Assembly: GCF_013133795.1 (NCBI RefSeq) | Contig: NZ_JABGBN010000001.1 | Span: 62,001 to 126,000 of the forward strand | Direction of reading: 5' to 3' | Length of the DNA: 64,000 bases | Source of the DNA: Pelistega suis | Lineage (GTDB): Bacteria; Pseudomonadota; Gammaproteobacteria; Burkholderiales; Burkholderiaceae_B | In this document: in pieces, positions 55,135 to 63,984 of the stretch | Layout: each line of letters begins with the position of its first letter | Numbering within the stretch: position 1 is the first letter of the stretch | Program-made: the position numbers and the translations under genes | The notes under the pieces: generated by a model | Databases searched by the model: none | The model's input: only the letters and a program-made list of their open reading frames with translations | What the model was told of the DNA's origin: nothing

Positions 55135-55395
55135 TTATGCGGTTAGCATAGGGACTAATTTGCCCTCTGCATCGAGTGCATGAATGTCATCACAACCACC
55201 AACGTGAGTGCCATTAATAAAAATTTGAGGTACGGTAGTGCGACCACCAGAACGCTCAATCATTTCAGCGCGTGCTTCACGATTAGTGTCGATACCAATC
55301 TTTTCAATATCGGTGACACCACGTTCTTTTAAAAGCTTTTCAGCGCGTGCGCAATAAGGGCAGGTCACTTTAAAGTACATCGTTACTTTGCTCAT
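55135..55395 (-). CDS. grxC: Glutaredoxin 3
   Basis: An 86-residue glutaredoxin with the dithiol active site Cys12-Pro-Tyr-Cys15 and the conserved TVPQIFINGTHVGGCDD segment (cis-Pro and glutathione-binding site). It reduces disulfides with glutathione. It is 11 bases after the rhodanese-like gene and 29 before secB, the same order as yibN-grxC-secB in E. coli. Confidence 0.95.
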   Translation of the reverse strand: MSKVTMYFKVTCPYCARAEKLLKERGVTDIEKIGIDTNREARAEMIERSGGRTTVPQIFINGTHVGGCDDIHALDAEGKLVPMLTA

Positions 55396-55406
55396 AGAAT
55401 ACCTCT

Positions 55407-55829
55407 TTATTTCTTTGTTGAAGAGCTTTTCACTGGTAAGCCTTCAGTTAACCATTCGTTTAGGCCACTCTTAAGCCAATAAACATTTTCCACATTATTT
55501 TTCTTAAGCTGTTGAGCAACTTGAGCGGCTGTTCGCCCATTATCACAGACTAAAATCAATGGTTTTTTAGGTAATGCACTGATTTTTTCGATAATGCTGT
55601 CTTTAGGAAAGTGTTTAGATTGGGGTACAGAAGATTTTTTAAAGTCTTCTTCGGAGCGGATGTCAATAAATTGCGCATGTTCAGTATTGCTCAGTTGAAC
55701 AGCTTCCTTTGCGGACAAGGCTCCTTGGGCACTTGAACCGCGCTTATGGGTAAATAGCAGCATTAAGCCAGAAATAACGGCGAAAATGATGAAATAAATC
55801 GTATTTTGATAGTATAAGAATGATTCCAC
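55407..55829 (-). CDS. Membrane-anchored rhodanese-like protein
   Basis: A 140-residue protein with one N-terminal membrane segment (about 11-27) and a rhodanese domain (about 35-135). The active-site Cys95 is in LVCDNGRTA. It is the counterpart of E. coli YibN, the usual first gene before grxC-secB. Sulfurtransferase activity is plausible but the substrate is unknown. It is divergent from gpmA. Confidence 0.88.
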   Translation of the reverse strand: MESFLYYQNTIYFIIFAVISGLMLLFTHKRGSSAQGALSAKEAVQLSNTEHAQFIDIRSEEDFKKSSVPQSKHFPKDSIIEKISALPKKPLILVCDNGRTAAQVAQQLKKNNVENVYWLKSGLNEWLTEGLPVKSSSTKK

Positions 55830-55947
55830 AATATGTCCTATTCTCTATTGTTTTAAAACTTAATTTAATGATTATAAATTAGCAACGGATTTATAGATAA
55901 TACTTCGCTAAAATATAGGAAAATTGTTTTCATATTAGGGTGTGGAT

Positions 55948-56694
55948 ATGTATAAAATTGTACTTATGCGTCATGGCGAAAGCCAATGGAATCTAGAAAA
56001 TCGTTTTACAGGTTGGGCGGATGTTGATATTACTGAAACAGGTCGTCAGCAAGCTTGGGACGCAGGTAAATTATTAAAAGCAGAAGGCTATCAGTTTGAT
56101 GTGGCTTATGTGTCTGTGTTAAAGCGTGCCATCCGTACACTTTGGACGGCCTTGGACGCTATGGATATGATGTATTTGCCAGTCATTAAAAATTGGCGGT
56201 TAAACGAGCGCCATTATGGTGCATTACAAGGTTTAAACAAGTCAGAGACGGCAGCGCAATACGGTGAAGAGCAAGTATTGATTTGGCGTCGTGCTTATTC
56301 GATTGCACCTAATCCACTCGCGTTAGATGATGAGCGTCACCCACGTTTTGATCCACGCTATGCTAGTTTATCAGCAGATGAATTACCTGCCACAGAATGT
56401 CTCAAAGATACCGTAGCTCGAGTTATTCCTCTGTGGGAAGAATCTATTGCTCCTGATATTAAAGCCGGTAAAAAAGTATTAATTACGGCACATGGTAATA
56501 GTTTACGTGCTTTAATTAAGTACCTAGAGGATATGAGCGAAGAAGAAATTCTTAAGCTCAATATCCCTACGGGGCAACCATTGGTTTATGAATTAGATGC
56601 TAATTTAAAACCCATCAAACATTATTACCTAGGTAATCAAGAAGAAATCGCTGCAGCTCTAGCGGCGGTCGCAGCACAAGGTAAAGCGAAGTAA
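55948..56694 (+). CDS. gpmA: 2,3-Bisphosphoglycerate-dependent phosphoglycerate mutase
   Basis: A 248-residue dPGM (E. coli 250), interconverting 3- and 2-phosphoglycerate in glycolysis. The phospho-histidine is His9 in [10 protein letters not shown], and [19 protein letters not shown] and the second His region [10 protein letters not shown] are present. Start ATG 55948 is seven bases after AGGG; GTG at 55942 is possible. The envC-like gene starts directly after its stop. Confidence 0.95.
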   Translation: MYKIVLMRHGESQWNLENRFTGWADVDITETGRQQAWDAGKLLKAEGYQFDVAYVSVLKRAIRTLWTALDAMDMMYLPVIKNWRLNERHYGALQGLNKSETAAQYGEEQVLIWRRAYSIAPNPLALDDERHPRFDPRYASLSADELPATECLKDTVARVIPLWEESIAPDIKAGKKVLITAHGNSLRALIKYLEDMSEEEILKLNIPTGQPLVYELDANLKPIKHYYLGNQEEIAAALAAVAAQGKAK

Positions 56695-58341
56695 GTGAAA
56701 CGCAGTATTTTCCTCTTGGCAACAATGGCAGTGACTGCTCCTATACAGGCGCAGTCTATTGCCACGTTAAATGCTCAACAAGCGCAAGTAGAAAAGCAAA
56801 AAGCCGAACTACAAACGCAAATTAATAAGCTCAATACACAAATTTCTCAGCAGGAATCGAACCGTAAGGATGTTTTAGATGATTTAAGGCAAGCTGAAAG
56901 TGCGATTTCGGATATGAGTCGTAAATTAGACCGTCTTTTGGATCGAGAGCAAGAGGCAAAAGAAGATTTGGCGGCTGTTAGAGAAGAGGAAAAAACTCAG
57001 CAACAGATTCTCAATGAACAAATTGAAGAACTATCAGATCAGTTATTCAATTTGTATGTTAGCGGTGTATCGCCATGGTCAGCTTTATTGTCAGGTAAAG
57101 ATGTACAGAAAATTGGGCGAGATTTAAGCTATTTAGGTTATATTTCAAAAGCACGTGCCAAAGCAGTGACAGCACTGAAGAGCGAAATTGATCGCCTGAA
57201 TAAGGTTAAGAAAAAAGCGCAAGATAAGCAACGCCATCTAACACAGCTGACTAAAGATGCCCAAAAAGCGAAAAATGATTTAGAAAAAGAACAAAAAAAC
57301 TATCAGACTAAACTGAAAAAAATCGAAGGTGATATTAAGACACGCCGTCAACAAGCAGGTCAGTTAAAAGCAGATGATGCGAGACTATCACAAATTATTG
57401 CGGGTATCGAAAGTAATATCCGTGCTCAGCGAGAGGCATTACGCCAGGCGGAGATTAAACGTCAGCAACAAGCCGAAGAGCGCCGTAAGGTAGTCGCAGC
57501 CGAACGTGCACGCAAAGCAGCGACTGCAGCAGCAGAGGCGAAATTAGCTCAAGAACAGGCTGCGAGAGCGAAAGCCTTGCGTGAACAGGCGCGTAAAGCG
57601 CAACTTGCAGCAATTGCACAGCAAAGAGAGGCCATGGCGCGTGCACGAGCAGCCCAAAATGAAATTAAGAAAGCACAGAATGAGTTTAGTTTAGGTGGTC
57701 TCACGGTTGCAGAGCAAGAGCAAGCCAAAGCAAAATTACAAGCGGCGTTGAATGAACAAAAGCAAGTTGAACAATCGTTAAAACGGACGGAGCAAAATTT
57801 AGCCGCAGCCCGTCAGCAAGCAGAAAATGCAGAGATTGAGCGAGCTAAAGCACGTATTGCCCAAGAAAAAGCACGAGAGGCGCAACGTTTATTATCTGAA
57901 GCCAAAGAGGATGAACGTCGAGCACAACAAGCGGTCAGTAGCGGAGGTAATGGTGGTTTATCTCGTGGTTCTCCATGGCCATTGCGCGGTTCTCTTGCGG
58001 GTCGTTTTGGGCAAACACGACCAGATACAGGTGATGTATGGCGGGGTATTTTAATTAATGCTTCCGAGGGTGCCCCGGTTAAGGCGGTAGCCTCTGGTCA
58101 GGTGGTCTTTTCGAATTGGGTGCGTGGTTTTGGTAACCTCATTATTGTGGACCATGGGAACGATTATTTGAGCGTATATGGTTATAACCAAAGCCTATCG
58201 CGTAGCGTAGGTGATAGCGTCAAAGCCGGGCAAGTGATTGCTCGAGCAGGATCGACGGGTGGTCAGGTTGAACCAGCTTTGTATTTTGAAATTCGCCGTG
58301 GCAATCAAGCCGTTGACCCATTGCAGTGGTTAGCCCGATAG
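56695..58341 (+). CDS. EnvC/NlpD-type murein hydrolase activator (degenerate LytM domain)
   Basis: A 548-residue exported protein: signal peptide (1-20, cut near IQAQS), two long coiled-coil stretches rich in Gln, Lys, Glu and Ala (about 25-250 and 250-420), then a C-terminal LytM/M23 domain (about 430-545). The zinc ligands of active M23 enzymes are missing: the first His position reads ILINASEG and the H-x-H motif reads LYFEIRR, exactly as in E. coli EnvC. So it should activate amidases during cell separation, not cut murein itself. The GTG start directly follows the gpmA stop (TAAGTG). Confidence 0.88.
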   Translation: MKRSIFLLATMAVTAPIQAQSIATLNAQQAQVEKQKAELQTQINKLNTQISQQESNRKDVLDDLRQAESAISDMSRKLDRLLDREQEAKEDLAAVREEEKTQQQILNEQIEELSDQLFNLYVSGVSPWSALLSGKDVQKIGRDLSYLGYISKARAKAVTALKSEIDRLNKVKKKAQDKQRHLTQLTKDAQKAKNDLEKEQKNYQTKLKKIEGDIKTRRQQAGQLKADDARLSQIIAGIESNIRAQREALRQAEIKRQQQAEERRKVVAAERARKAATAAAEAKLAQEQAARAKALREQARKAQLAAIAQQREAMARARAAQNEIKKAQNEFSLGGLTVAEQEQAKAKLQAALNEQKQVEQSLKRTEQNLAAARQQAENAEIERAKARIAQEKAREAQRLLSEAKEDERRAQQAVSSGGNGGLSRGSPWPLRGSLAGRFGQTRPDTGDVWRGILINASEGAPVKAVASGQVVFSNWVRGFGNLIIVDHGNDYLSVYGYNQSLSRSVGDSVKAGQVIARAGSTGGQVEPALYFEIRRGNQAVDPLQWLAR

Positions 58342-58361
58342 CTAGAAAGGATTCTCCTTTT

Positions 58362-59939
58362 ATGTGGACGATAAAAAGTAAGAAAATCTTGTTGATATTG
58401 GGTTTGATTAGCTCAATCGCTTATGCTCAAGAACAAAATATACCGAGTGCTACTCAGGTACCCGAAGCTGTTCAGTCAATGAGAAAAGAGACCTCTGAGG
58501 CACAGCAGTTTTCGTATGAAGAATTGCGTCGTTTTGCACGTGCTTTTGCACTCGTAAAAAACCAATATGTTGAGCCTATTAGCGATAAAGAACTTGTCGA
58601 TGCGGCTATTGCGGGGATGATGGATAAGTTGGATCCTCATTCTAGTTATCTAGATGCCGAGGATATGTTGGATTTGCAAGAAGATACTGACGGTGAGTTT
58701 GGTGGCTTAGGTATTGAGATAGGTGAAGAAAAAGGCTATGTCAAAATTATTTCTCCGATTGAGGGTACGCCTGCGGCTAAAGCAGGGGTATTGCCCGGTG
58801 ATTTGGTAGTGAAAATTAATGGCGATAGCATGAAAGATAAGCCTATGCGTGAAGTGATTAAACTATTGCGAGGAGAGCCGGGATCGCTTGTTACCTTGAC
58901 GTTAGATAGAGCAGGAATACCTATTGATTTAGATATTAAACGTGAATTAATCAAGGTGCGCAGTGTACGTAGCAAGATGATTGAGGATATCGCGTATATT
59001 CGTATTTCGCAGTTCCAAGCCAATACTTTAAGTGATTTAGCTACGCAAGTCAGAGCATTTAAAACTGAGCCCAAAGGGTTGGTGCTCGATTTACGCAATG
59101 ATCCTGGTGGATTATTAAACGTCTCGGTTGGCGTTGTCCAGATTTTTGCGGATAGTAAGGGCACAATTGTGAGTACTAAGGCGCGTAATCAAGTGGTTGA
59201 GGAGTATTCACGCTATACCCCAGATAATGTATTGGGAGAACCAACTAATTTATCTGATTTGCCTAAGTGGTTGCATACTGTTCCTATGGTGGTGTTAATC
59301 AATGTAGGTTCTGCGTCAGCATCAGAAATTGTAGCGGGAGCATTGCAGGATTTTAAGCGTGCGACGATTATGGGTAATCGAAGCTTTGGTAAAGGCTCTG
59401 TCCAAGTGGTCTTATCGATTGATGATGATACAGGGTTAAAATTAACCACAGCACGCTACTATACCCCACATGGACGCTCTATCCAAGCAACAGGGATTGT
59501 GCCTGATATCTTGGTATCAGATACTGAAAAAGGTGATTTGCTGGGTTATCAACGAGAAGTTGATTTAAAAGATCATCTTAAGAATGATGTGAGTGATGAG
59601 GCTAAGGGTGTGGGGTCTGATACCCCTAAGGCGGATATTGAGAAAATGTATGAGTTTGGTAGTCCAGAGGATTTCCAATTACAACAAGCTATCAATCATT
59701 TGCGAGGTTTGCCTGTCAATCAAGGTGTGATTAGCCCTAAAGTTAATGAGAAAGAAATAATGACTGTAACGGATGGAACGGTTATTTCCGCTGCTCCAGA
59801 TACATCGGCTAAAACAGCGACAGAGCAAGCAGTAGAGAACTTATCAACACCGACACCGAGCAAAACGAATGATAAGCCGAGTGACAAAGCGCTGGATAAG
59901 GCTTTAGACAAGGTATTAGATTCCAGTAAAAATGATTGA
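58362..59939 (+). CDS. ctpA: Carboxy-terminal processing protease (S41, PDZ)
   Basis: A 525-residue exported S41 protease. Signal peptide 1-23 (cut near AYAQE), an N-terminal helical region with DPHSSYLD near 95, PDZ domain (about 105-185; GGLGIEIGEEKGYVKIISP), and the protease domain with the SASASE segment (317-322) holding the catalytic Ser and Lys344 in FGKGSVQ. The C-terminal tail is low-complexity, rich in Ser, Thr, Asp and Lys. It follows the EnvC-like gene by 20 bases; periplasmic processing of murein hydrolase systems is a known role of such proteases. ATG 58362 follows AAAGGA. Confidence 0.92.
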   Translation: MWTIKSKKILLILGLISSIAYAQEQNIPSATQVPEAVQSMRKETSEAQQFSYEELRRFARAFALVKNQYVEPISDKELVDAAIAGMMDKLDPHSSYLDAEDMLDLQEDTDGEFGGLGIEIGEEKGYVKIISPIEGTPAAKAGVLPGDLVVKINGDSMKDKPMREVIKLLRGEPGSLVTLTLDRAGIPIDLDIKRELIKVRSVRSKMIEDIAYIRISQFQANTLSDLATQVRAFKTEPKGLVLDLRNDPGGLLNVSVGVVQIFADSKGTIVSTKARNQVVEEYSRYTPDNVLGEPTNLSDLPKWLHTVPMVVLINVGSASASEIVAGALQDFKRATIMGNRSFGKGSVQVVLSIDDDTGLKLTTARYYTPHGRSIQATGIVPDILVSDTEKGDLLGYQREVDLKDHLKNDVSDEAKGVGSDTPKADIEKMYEFGSPEDFQLQQAINHLRGLPVNQGVISPKVNEKEIMTVTDGTVISAAPDTSAKTATEQAVENLSTPTPSKTNDKPSDKALDKALDKVLDSSKND

Positions 59940-60675
59940 TGAACAAATGCTGCGCTACGCTCGTCATATTATGCTTGATGAGTTTGGCTTTGAAGGTCAA
60001 GAAAAATTATTAAATAGCCGAGTTCTTGTATTAGGTATAGGAGGCTTAGGCTCTCCCGCAGCGATGTATTTGGCTGCAGCAGGTGTGGGTACCTTAATCA
60101 TTGCTGATGATGATCGCGTTGAGCTGAGTAATTTACAGCGCCAGATTATTCATCGTAATGATGCCATTGGTTTGTCTAAAGTTGAATCAGCAAAGCAAAC
60201 GTTATGCTCGCTTAATCCTGATATTCAAATTGAGGTGATTGACCATCGCTTATCCGAAGAAGAGGCTGCGGCAGTAATTGCCAATGTTGATTTGGTATTG
60301 GATTGTAGCGATAACTACCGTACCCGACATATTCTCAATAAGTTGTGTTTGCAAGCGCGTAAACCTTTGGTTGCGGCGGCAGCGATACGTTGGGAGGGTA
60401 TGATAACGAGTTTTGATTTTCGTCAGGAACAGAGCCCATGCTATGCATGCATGTTTGATCCTGAGGATAATTTAAGCCCAGATAATTGCGCGACTTTAGG
60501 AGTGGTCTCTCCTTTATTGGGCGTGATGGGGAGTATGCAAGCGCTTGAGGCGATTAAGCTTTTAATCGGTGCAGGAGATACCTTGGTAGGCAAGCTAGCG
60601 ATGTTTAATGCGAAAACGAGCCAATGGAAATATCTGGATATTCCCAAAAGCTCGTTTTGTGCGGTGTGCGGTTAA
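59932..60675 (+). CDS. MoeB/ThiF-family sulfur-carrier adenylyltransferase
   Basis: A 247-residue E1-like enzyme that adenylates the C-terminus of a sulfur-carrier protein (MoaD or ThiS). Nucleotide loop VLGIGGLGSPAAMYL (33-47), Arg and Asp residues of RVELSNLQRQ, zinc ligands Cys170/Cys173 and Cys243/Cys246, and Cys186 in DNCATLGVV at the usual active-cysteine place. No carrier gene is nearby, so the choice between molybdopterin and thiamine pathways cannot be made. It overlaps ctpA by 8 bases, implying translational coupling. Confidence 0.9.
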   Translation: MIDEQMLRYARHIMLDEFGFEGQEKLLNSRVLVLGIGGLGSPAAMYLAAAGVGTLIIADDDRVELSNLQRQIIHRNDAIGLSKVESAKQTLCSLNPDIQIEVIDHRLSEEEAAAVIANVDLVLDCSDNYRTRHILNKLCLQARKPLVAAAAIRWEGMITSFDFRQEQSPCYACMFDPEDNLSPDNCATLGVVSPLLGVMGSMQALEAIKLLIGAGDTLVGKLAMFNAKTSQWKYLDIPKSSFCAVCG

Positions 60676-60679
60676 GGAT

Positions 60680-62440
60680 TTAGTGTTCATTGCGTTTAAC
60701 TGTAAAACTATGCACCTCGGCTAATAGTTTAACTTTAAACTGACGTAGCTCATCGCGTCGGAACACATGGATAATCACTTTATCATTGATATGATAACGG
60801 GCGAGTAATTTATCCAAGTTTTTATCATCGACACGGATGTTGTCAATAGCGACTAGCGTATCCCCAGCGGATAAGCCCCCTAAATGTGCGGAGCCATTTT
60901 CATAGATGTGCGTAATTTGGGTTGTACCACTTACCGCTTTGGTTTTGATATGTAGACTCGGCGTTTTGCTCTTTTCTATACGCACTTGGATCCCTTGCGC
61001 TGCCCATAGTTTATCAAGCGGAACATCTTCTGTGCCTAGCGCGTAGCGTGTGACAAATTCTGTCGCATCAACGCCCGTAGCCTCTTTTATAAGGGGGATG
61101 ACTTGTTCTTCGCATAACCCTTTTTTCGAACTCTTGCGATAAAAATCGCGGCCGAATTTTTTCCATAGCAAACGCATAAAGTCATCGAGAGATTTTTTGC
61201 CTCCGCTTGCTTGTTGGATAAGTAAATCGAGCCCTAAAGCAACCAGAGAGCCTTTTGTATAGTAGCTGACGATAGCGTTAAGTGAATTCTCATCTTGCTT
61301 GTAGTATTTGTTCCAGGCATCAAAAGAGCTATCTGATACGCTTTGTTTAAGACGACCTGCTCCAGAGCAGACACTATTAATCGTTTTTTGAATTAAGGCT
61401 AAATAACGCTCCTCGTCGATGAGACCAGTTCGTAGTAATACCTGATCATCATAGTAAGAAGTAAAGCCTTCAAAAATCCATAAGAGCGGTGTTGGTGTGG
61501 CTTTGGTCAAGTCGTAGGGAGCAAAAACTTGCGGTTTGATACGTTTAACATTCCATGTGTGGAAATATTCATGACTAATGAGACCGAGGAATTGTACGTA
61601 GCCGTCCGTAAGGTCTTCTTGTCCAAGCACAGGCATATCACCACGCGAGGCAATCAAGGCTGTGCTGGCACGATGCTCTAAGCCACCATAGTCCGCACCT
61701 GTAATCATGGTCATGAAAACATAGCGGTCGCTACTGTCGAGGAATGGAGCTTGATGTGTTTTAGGCTCGAATAATTTAATTTGATATTCGCAGATTTTGG
61801 CTGTATCGCGAGCAATACGTTCAATATCCATATTGGGGACAAGGCCTGTAAAGACCATTTCATGTAAGGCACCGCATGCTTCAAAGCTGATGAAGGTGGG
61901 GGTGCCCATCTCGACAGGGTGGTCAATCAAATCATCGTAATTAGCGGCTTTGTAAAGACCGAAACCATGACGTTTGGCAGCACCGCGCTCACCTTTCGCT
62001 TCAGGCAAGCTAGTGTAAACTCCCCAGTTATTTTTTATCGTAGGGCATTGAATATCGAGGTAGCAAGGTTTTTCTTCCTGTCCATGGACTTGTAAAAAGA
62101 CGCTTGTGCCATTGAAAAAGCCGTGACTTTCATCAAGATGGGCAGCACGCACTGATAAGTCCCATGCATAGACACGATAGCGAATGGTAATGGCTTTGGT
62201 GCTGGGTGCTATTTGCCATGTATGGTTGTCTAGCTTGATGAGAGGGAGTTCTTTTTTACCATCGGTTGCTGTTAATCCTTGGATATGGCGAGAAAAGTCG
62301 CGGACTAAGTAAGAGCCGGGAATCCATGTAGGAAGACTGATGATTTGTCCGTTAGGGTTTGGTTTGGAAATATGCAGCTCAATGGCAAATAAGTGCCCAG
62401 CTGGATCAATAGGGGTAATACGGTAAAGAATGTCTTTCAT
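60680..62440 (-). CDS. M61-family (glycyl aminopeptidase-like) zinc metalloprotease with PDZ domain
   Basis: A 586-residue peptidase. N-terminal beta-rich domain (about 1-170; PTWIPGSYLVRDFSRHI), a gluzincin catalytic domain with His290-Glu-x2-His294 (SHEYFHTWNVKRIKP), and a PDZ domain near 495-575 (GSAHLGGLSAGDTLVAID). No signal peptide is seen, so it is probably cytoplasmic. Natural substrates are unknown. Start ATG 62440; a TTG two codons upstream is unlikely. It is convergent with the MoeB-like gene. Confidence 0.88.
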   Translation of the reverse strand: MKDILYRITPIDPAGHLFAIELHISKPNPNGQIISLPTWIPGSYLVRDFSRHIQGLTATDGKKELPLIKLDNHTWQIAPSTKAITIRYRVYAWDLSVRAAHLDESHGFFNGTSVFLQVHGQEEKPCYLDIQCPTIKNNWGVYTSLPEAKGERGAAKRHGFGLYKAANYDDLIDHPVEMGTPTFISFEACGALHEMVFTGLVPNMDIERIARDTAKICEYQIKLFEPKTHQAPFLDSSDRYVFMTMITGADYGGLEHRASTALIASRGDMPVLGQEDLTDGYVQFLGLISHEYFHTWNVKRIKPQVFAPYDLTKATPTPLLWIFEGFTSYYDDQVLLRTGLIDEERYLALIQKTINSVCSGAGRLKQSVSDSSFDAWNKYYKQDENSLNAIVSYYTKGSLVALGLDLLIQQASGGKKSLDDFMRLLWKKFGRDFYRKSSKKGLCEEQVIPLIKEATGVDATEFVTRYALGTEDVPLDKLWAAQGIQVRIEKSKTPSLHIKTKAVSGTTQITHIYENGSAHLGGLSAGDTLVAIDNIRVDDKNLDKLLARYHINDKVIIHVFRRDELRQFKVKLLAEVHSFTVKRNEH

Positions 62441-62544
62441 AATCAAGAGTTGTTAAGGGAAGTAAATAGACACATCATGTAGAAGAATACGAGAGTTTTC
62501 CTTAATTATAGTGATGAAAAATCAGATATCCAGACTTTTACTGA

Positions 62545-62573
62545 TTGCATAAGTGAAAAATAGCTCTCATAAT
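62545..62573 (+). promoter_or_regulatory. Promoter of the enoyl-CoA hydratase gene
   Basis: TTGCAT (62545-62550), a 17-base spacer and CATAAT (62568-62573), with transcription start predicted near 62580. It excludes translation from the in-frame ATG at 62585 in favour of 62618, which has GGAG upstream. Confidence 0.55.
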
Positions 62574-62617
62574 GGCAGGATAATATGGTTTTTATTAAAA
62601 ATAATGGAGATAGAGTT

Positions 62618-63400
62618 ATGTCAGAACAGCTAGTATTGTCAGAAAAACGAGGCAAAGTAGGCTTACTTACCTTAAATCGTCCTAAAGCATTAAATGCATT
62701 AAATAATGAAATTATGCAAGCCTTGAGTGATGCTTTATTGGCGTTTGAGCAAGATGAAGGCATCCATGTGATTGTACTGACAGGCAGTGGCGATAAGGCT
62801 TTTGCGGCAGGTGCTGATATTAAGGCAATGCAAAGTTGGTCATACATGGATGTGTATAAGAGCGATTATATTGGCGGTTTCTGGGAAACGATGAAGACGA
62901 GTATCCGTAAGCCAGTCATTGCGGCGGTTAATGGCTTTGCTTTGGGTGGTGGTTGTGAGCTGGCAATGATGTGCGATATGATTATTGCCTCAGAAAGTGC
63001 TAAATTCGGTCAGCCAGAGATTAAGTTAGGTACGATTCCAGGGTTAGGAGGTACACAGCGTCTGACTCGTGCTATCGGTAAAGCAAAGGCCATGGATCTC
63101 GTATTGACAGGTCGGTTTATGGATGCGGCTGAAGCAGAAAGTTCTGGTTTGGTGGCACGTGTGTTGCCAGTCGAAAACTTTGTGGATGAAGTGGTTAAGA
63201 TTGCTGAGGGTATGGCAGCCTTCTCTTCTCCTGTATTGATGATGGCAAAACAATGCGTTAATGCCGCATTAGAAACGACATTAGAACAAGGCTTACAATA
63301 TGAGCGTCGTGTCTTCCATGCAACATTTGCACTAGAAGACCAGAAAGAGGGTATGGCGGCTTTTGTCGAAAAACGCGCACCTAACTTTAAAAATATGTAA
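62618..63400 (+). CDS. Enoyl-CoA hydratase
   Basis: A 260-residue crotonase-fold hydratase, normal length. Catalytic Glu114 (GGGCELAMMCD) and Glu134 (GQPEIKLGTIPG) are both present and the oxyanion-hole segment AGADIKAM is intact, so it should hydrate enoyl-CoA with the preference of short-chain enzymes. It would serve fatty-acid or amino-acid breakdown together with the ligases, TesB and HMG-CoA lyase elsewhere in the window. Start ATG 62618. It is monocistronic. Confidence 0.92.
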   Translation: MSEQLVLSEKRGKVGLLTLNRPKALNALNNEIMQALSDALLAFEQDEGIHVIVLTGSGDKAFAAGADIKAMQSWSYMDVYKSDYIGGFWETMKTSIRKPVIAAVNGFALGGGCELAMMCDMIIASESAKFGQPEIKLGTIPGLGGTQRLTRAIGKAKAMDLVLTGRFMDAAEAESSGLVARVLPVENFVDEVVKIAEGMAAFSSPVLMMAKQCVNAALETTLEQGLQYERRVFHATFALEDQKEGMAAFVEKRAPNFKNM

Positions 63401-63417
63401 CAAAACCATTTGAAATA

Positions 63418-63447
63418 TTTACTTTCCTGTCAAAAACACGCTATACT
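63418..63447 (+). promoter_or_regulatory. Possible promoter upstream of atpI
   Basis: TTTACT (63418-63423), an 18-base spacer and TATACT (63442-63447). It begins 18 bases after the enoyl-CoA hydratase stop, and a terminator-like hairpin follows before atpI. Confidence 0.4.
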
Positions 63448-63497
63448 TAGTAGGATTGAGTAAATTAACCAAGATGTCAGAGATACTTCAGTTTTAG

Positions 63498-63528
63498 CCG
63501 CAAATTAGAAGATGATTTGCGGTTTTTT
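63498..63528 (+). terminator. Intrinsic terminator/attenuator between enoyl-CoA hydratase and atpI
   Basis: CCGCAAAT (63498-63505) pairs perfectly with ATTTGCGG (63515-63522) around a 9-base loop, then TTTTTT. It may simply end the hydratase mRNA, or act as an attenuator of a promoter at 63418-63447. Confidence 0.8.
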
Positions 63529-63573
63529 GGATGTCCTGAATCTGTGAGTTTGTCGACCTAGGGAACCAGTTCA

Positions 63574-63984
63574 TTGGAAGCCGTTAAACTTAGCCCAGAA
63601 GAGCGTATTCGTATGAATGCGCAAGCTGCCAAAGGCTTAATGCATATACTGGTTGCGCAGTTAGTTTTGTTGGTAGTGGTGACATTGCTGACGGGTCTGA
63701 TTGCAGGGCTTATGCCGATGATTTCTGCTTTTGCGGGTGGAATGGCATATTTGCTCCCGTCGGCATTGGTTATTATGCAGATGTTGATGCGTCTTTATGC
63801 AGGGACTAATGCAGCAGCAAGCTCACTCTTTATTGCTGAAGGCATAAAGATTGGTGGGACCATCGCTTTACTTATTTTGTTGGTAAAGTTTGCTGGCGAG
63901 GTGATTGTGTGGCCAGCGCTATTGGTGGGATTAATCTCAGTCATGAAAGGTTATGTTTTGCTACTTTTATTTAAGAAAATCTAA
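63574..63984 (+). CDS. atpI: ATP synthase subunit I (AtpI)
   Basis: A 136-residue protein with four membrane segments after a charged N-terminus, as in AtpI, the assembly helper that usually precedes atpB in the F1Fo operon. ISAFAGGMAYLLPSALVI and LLVGLISVMKGYVLLLL are typical. The start appears to be TTG at 63574, nine bases after AGGGA; no ATG lies between it and the first hydrophobic segment except Met14. A TTG start fits the low level of AtpI compared with the other subunits. The rest of the operon should lie beyond the right edge. Confidence 0.82.
   Translation: MEAVKLSPEERIRMNAQAAKGLMHILVAQLVLLVVVTLLTGLIAGLMPMISAFAGGMAYLLPSALVIMQMLMRLYAGTNAAASSLFIAEGIKIGGTIALLILLVKFAGEVIVWPALLVGLISVMKGYVLLLLFKKI

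Noticed and set aside
58736-59164. Open frame of about 142 codons antisense to ctpA
   Set aside because: It covers the PDZ and protease core of a well-supported gene and encodes a Ser/Leu/Thr-rich product without any family features.
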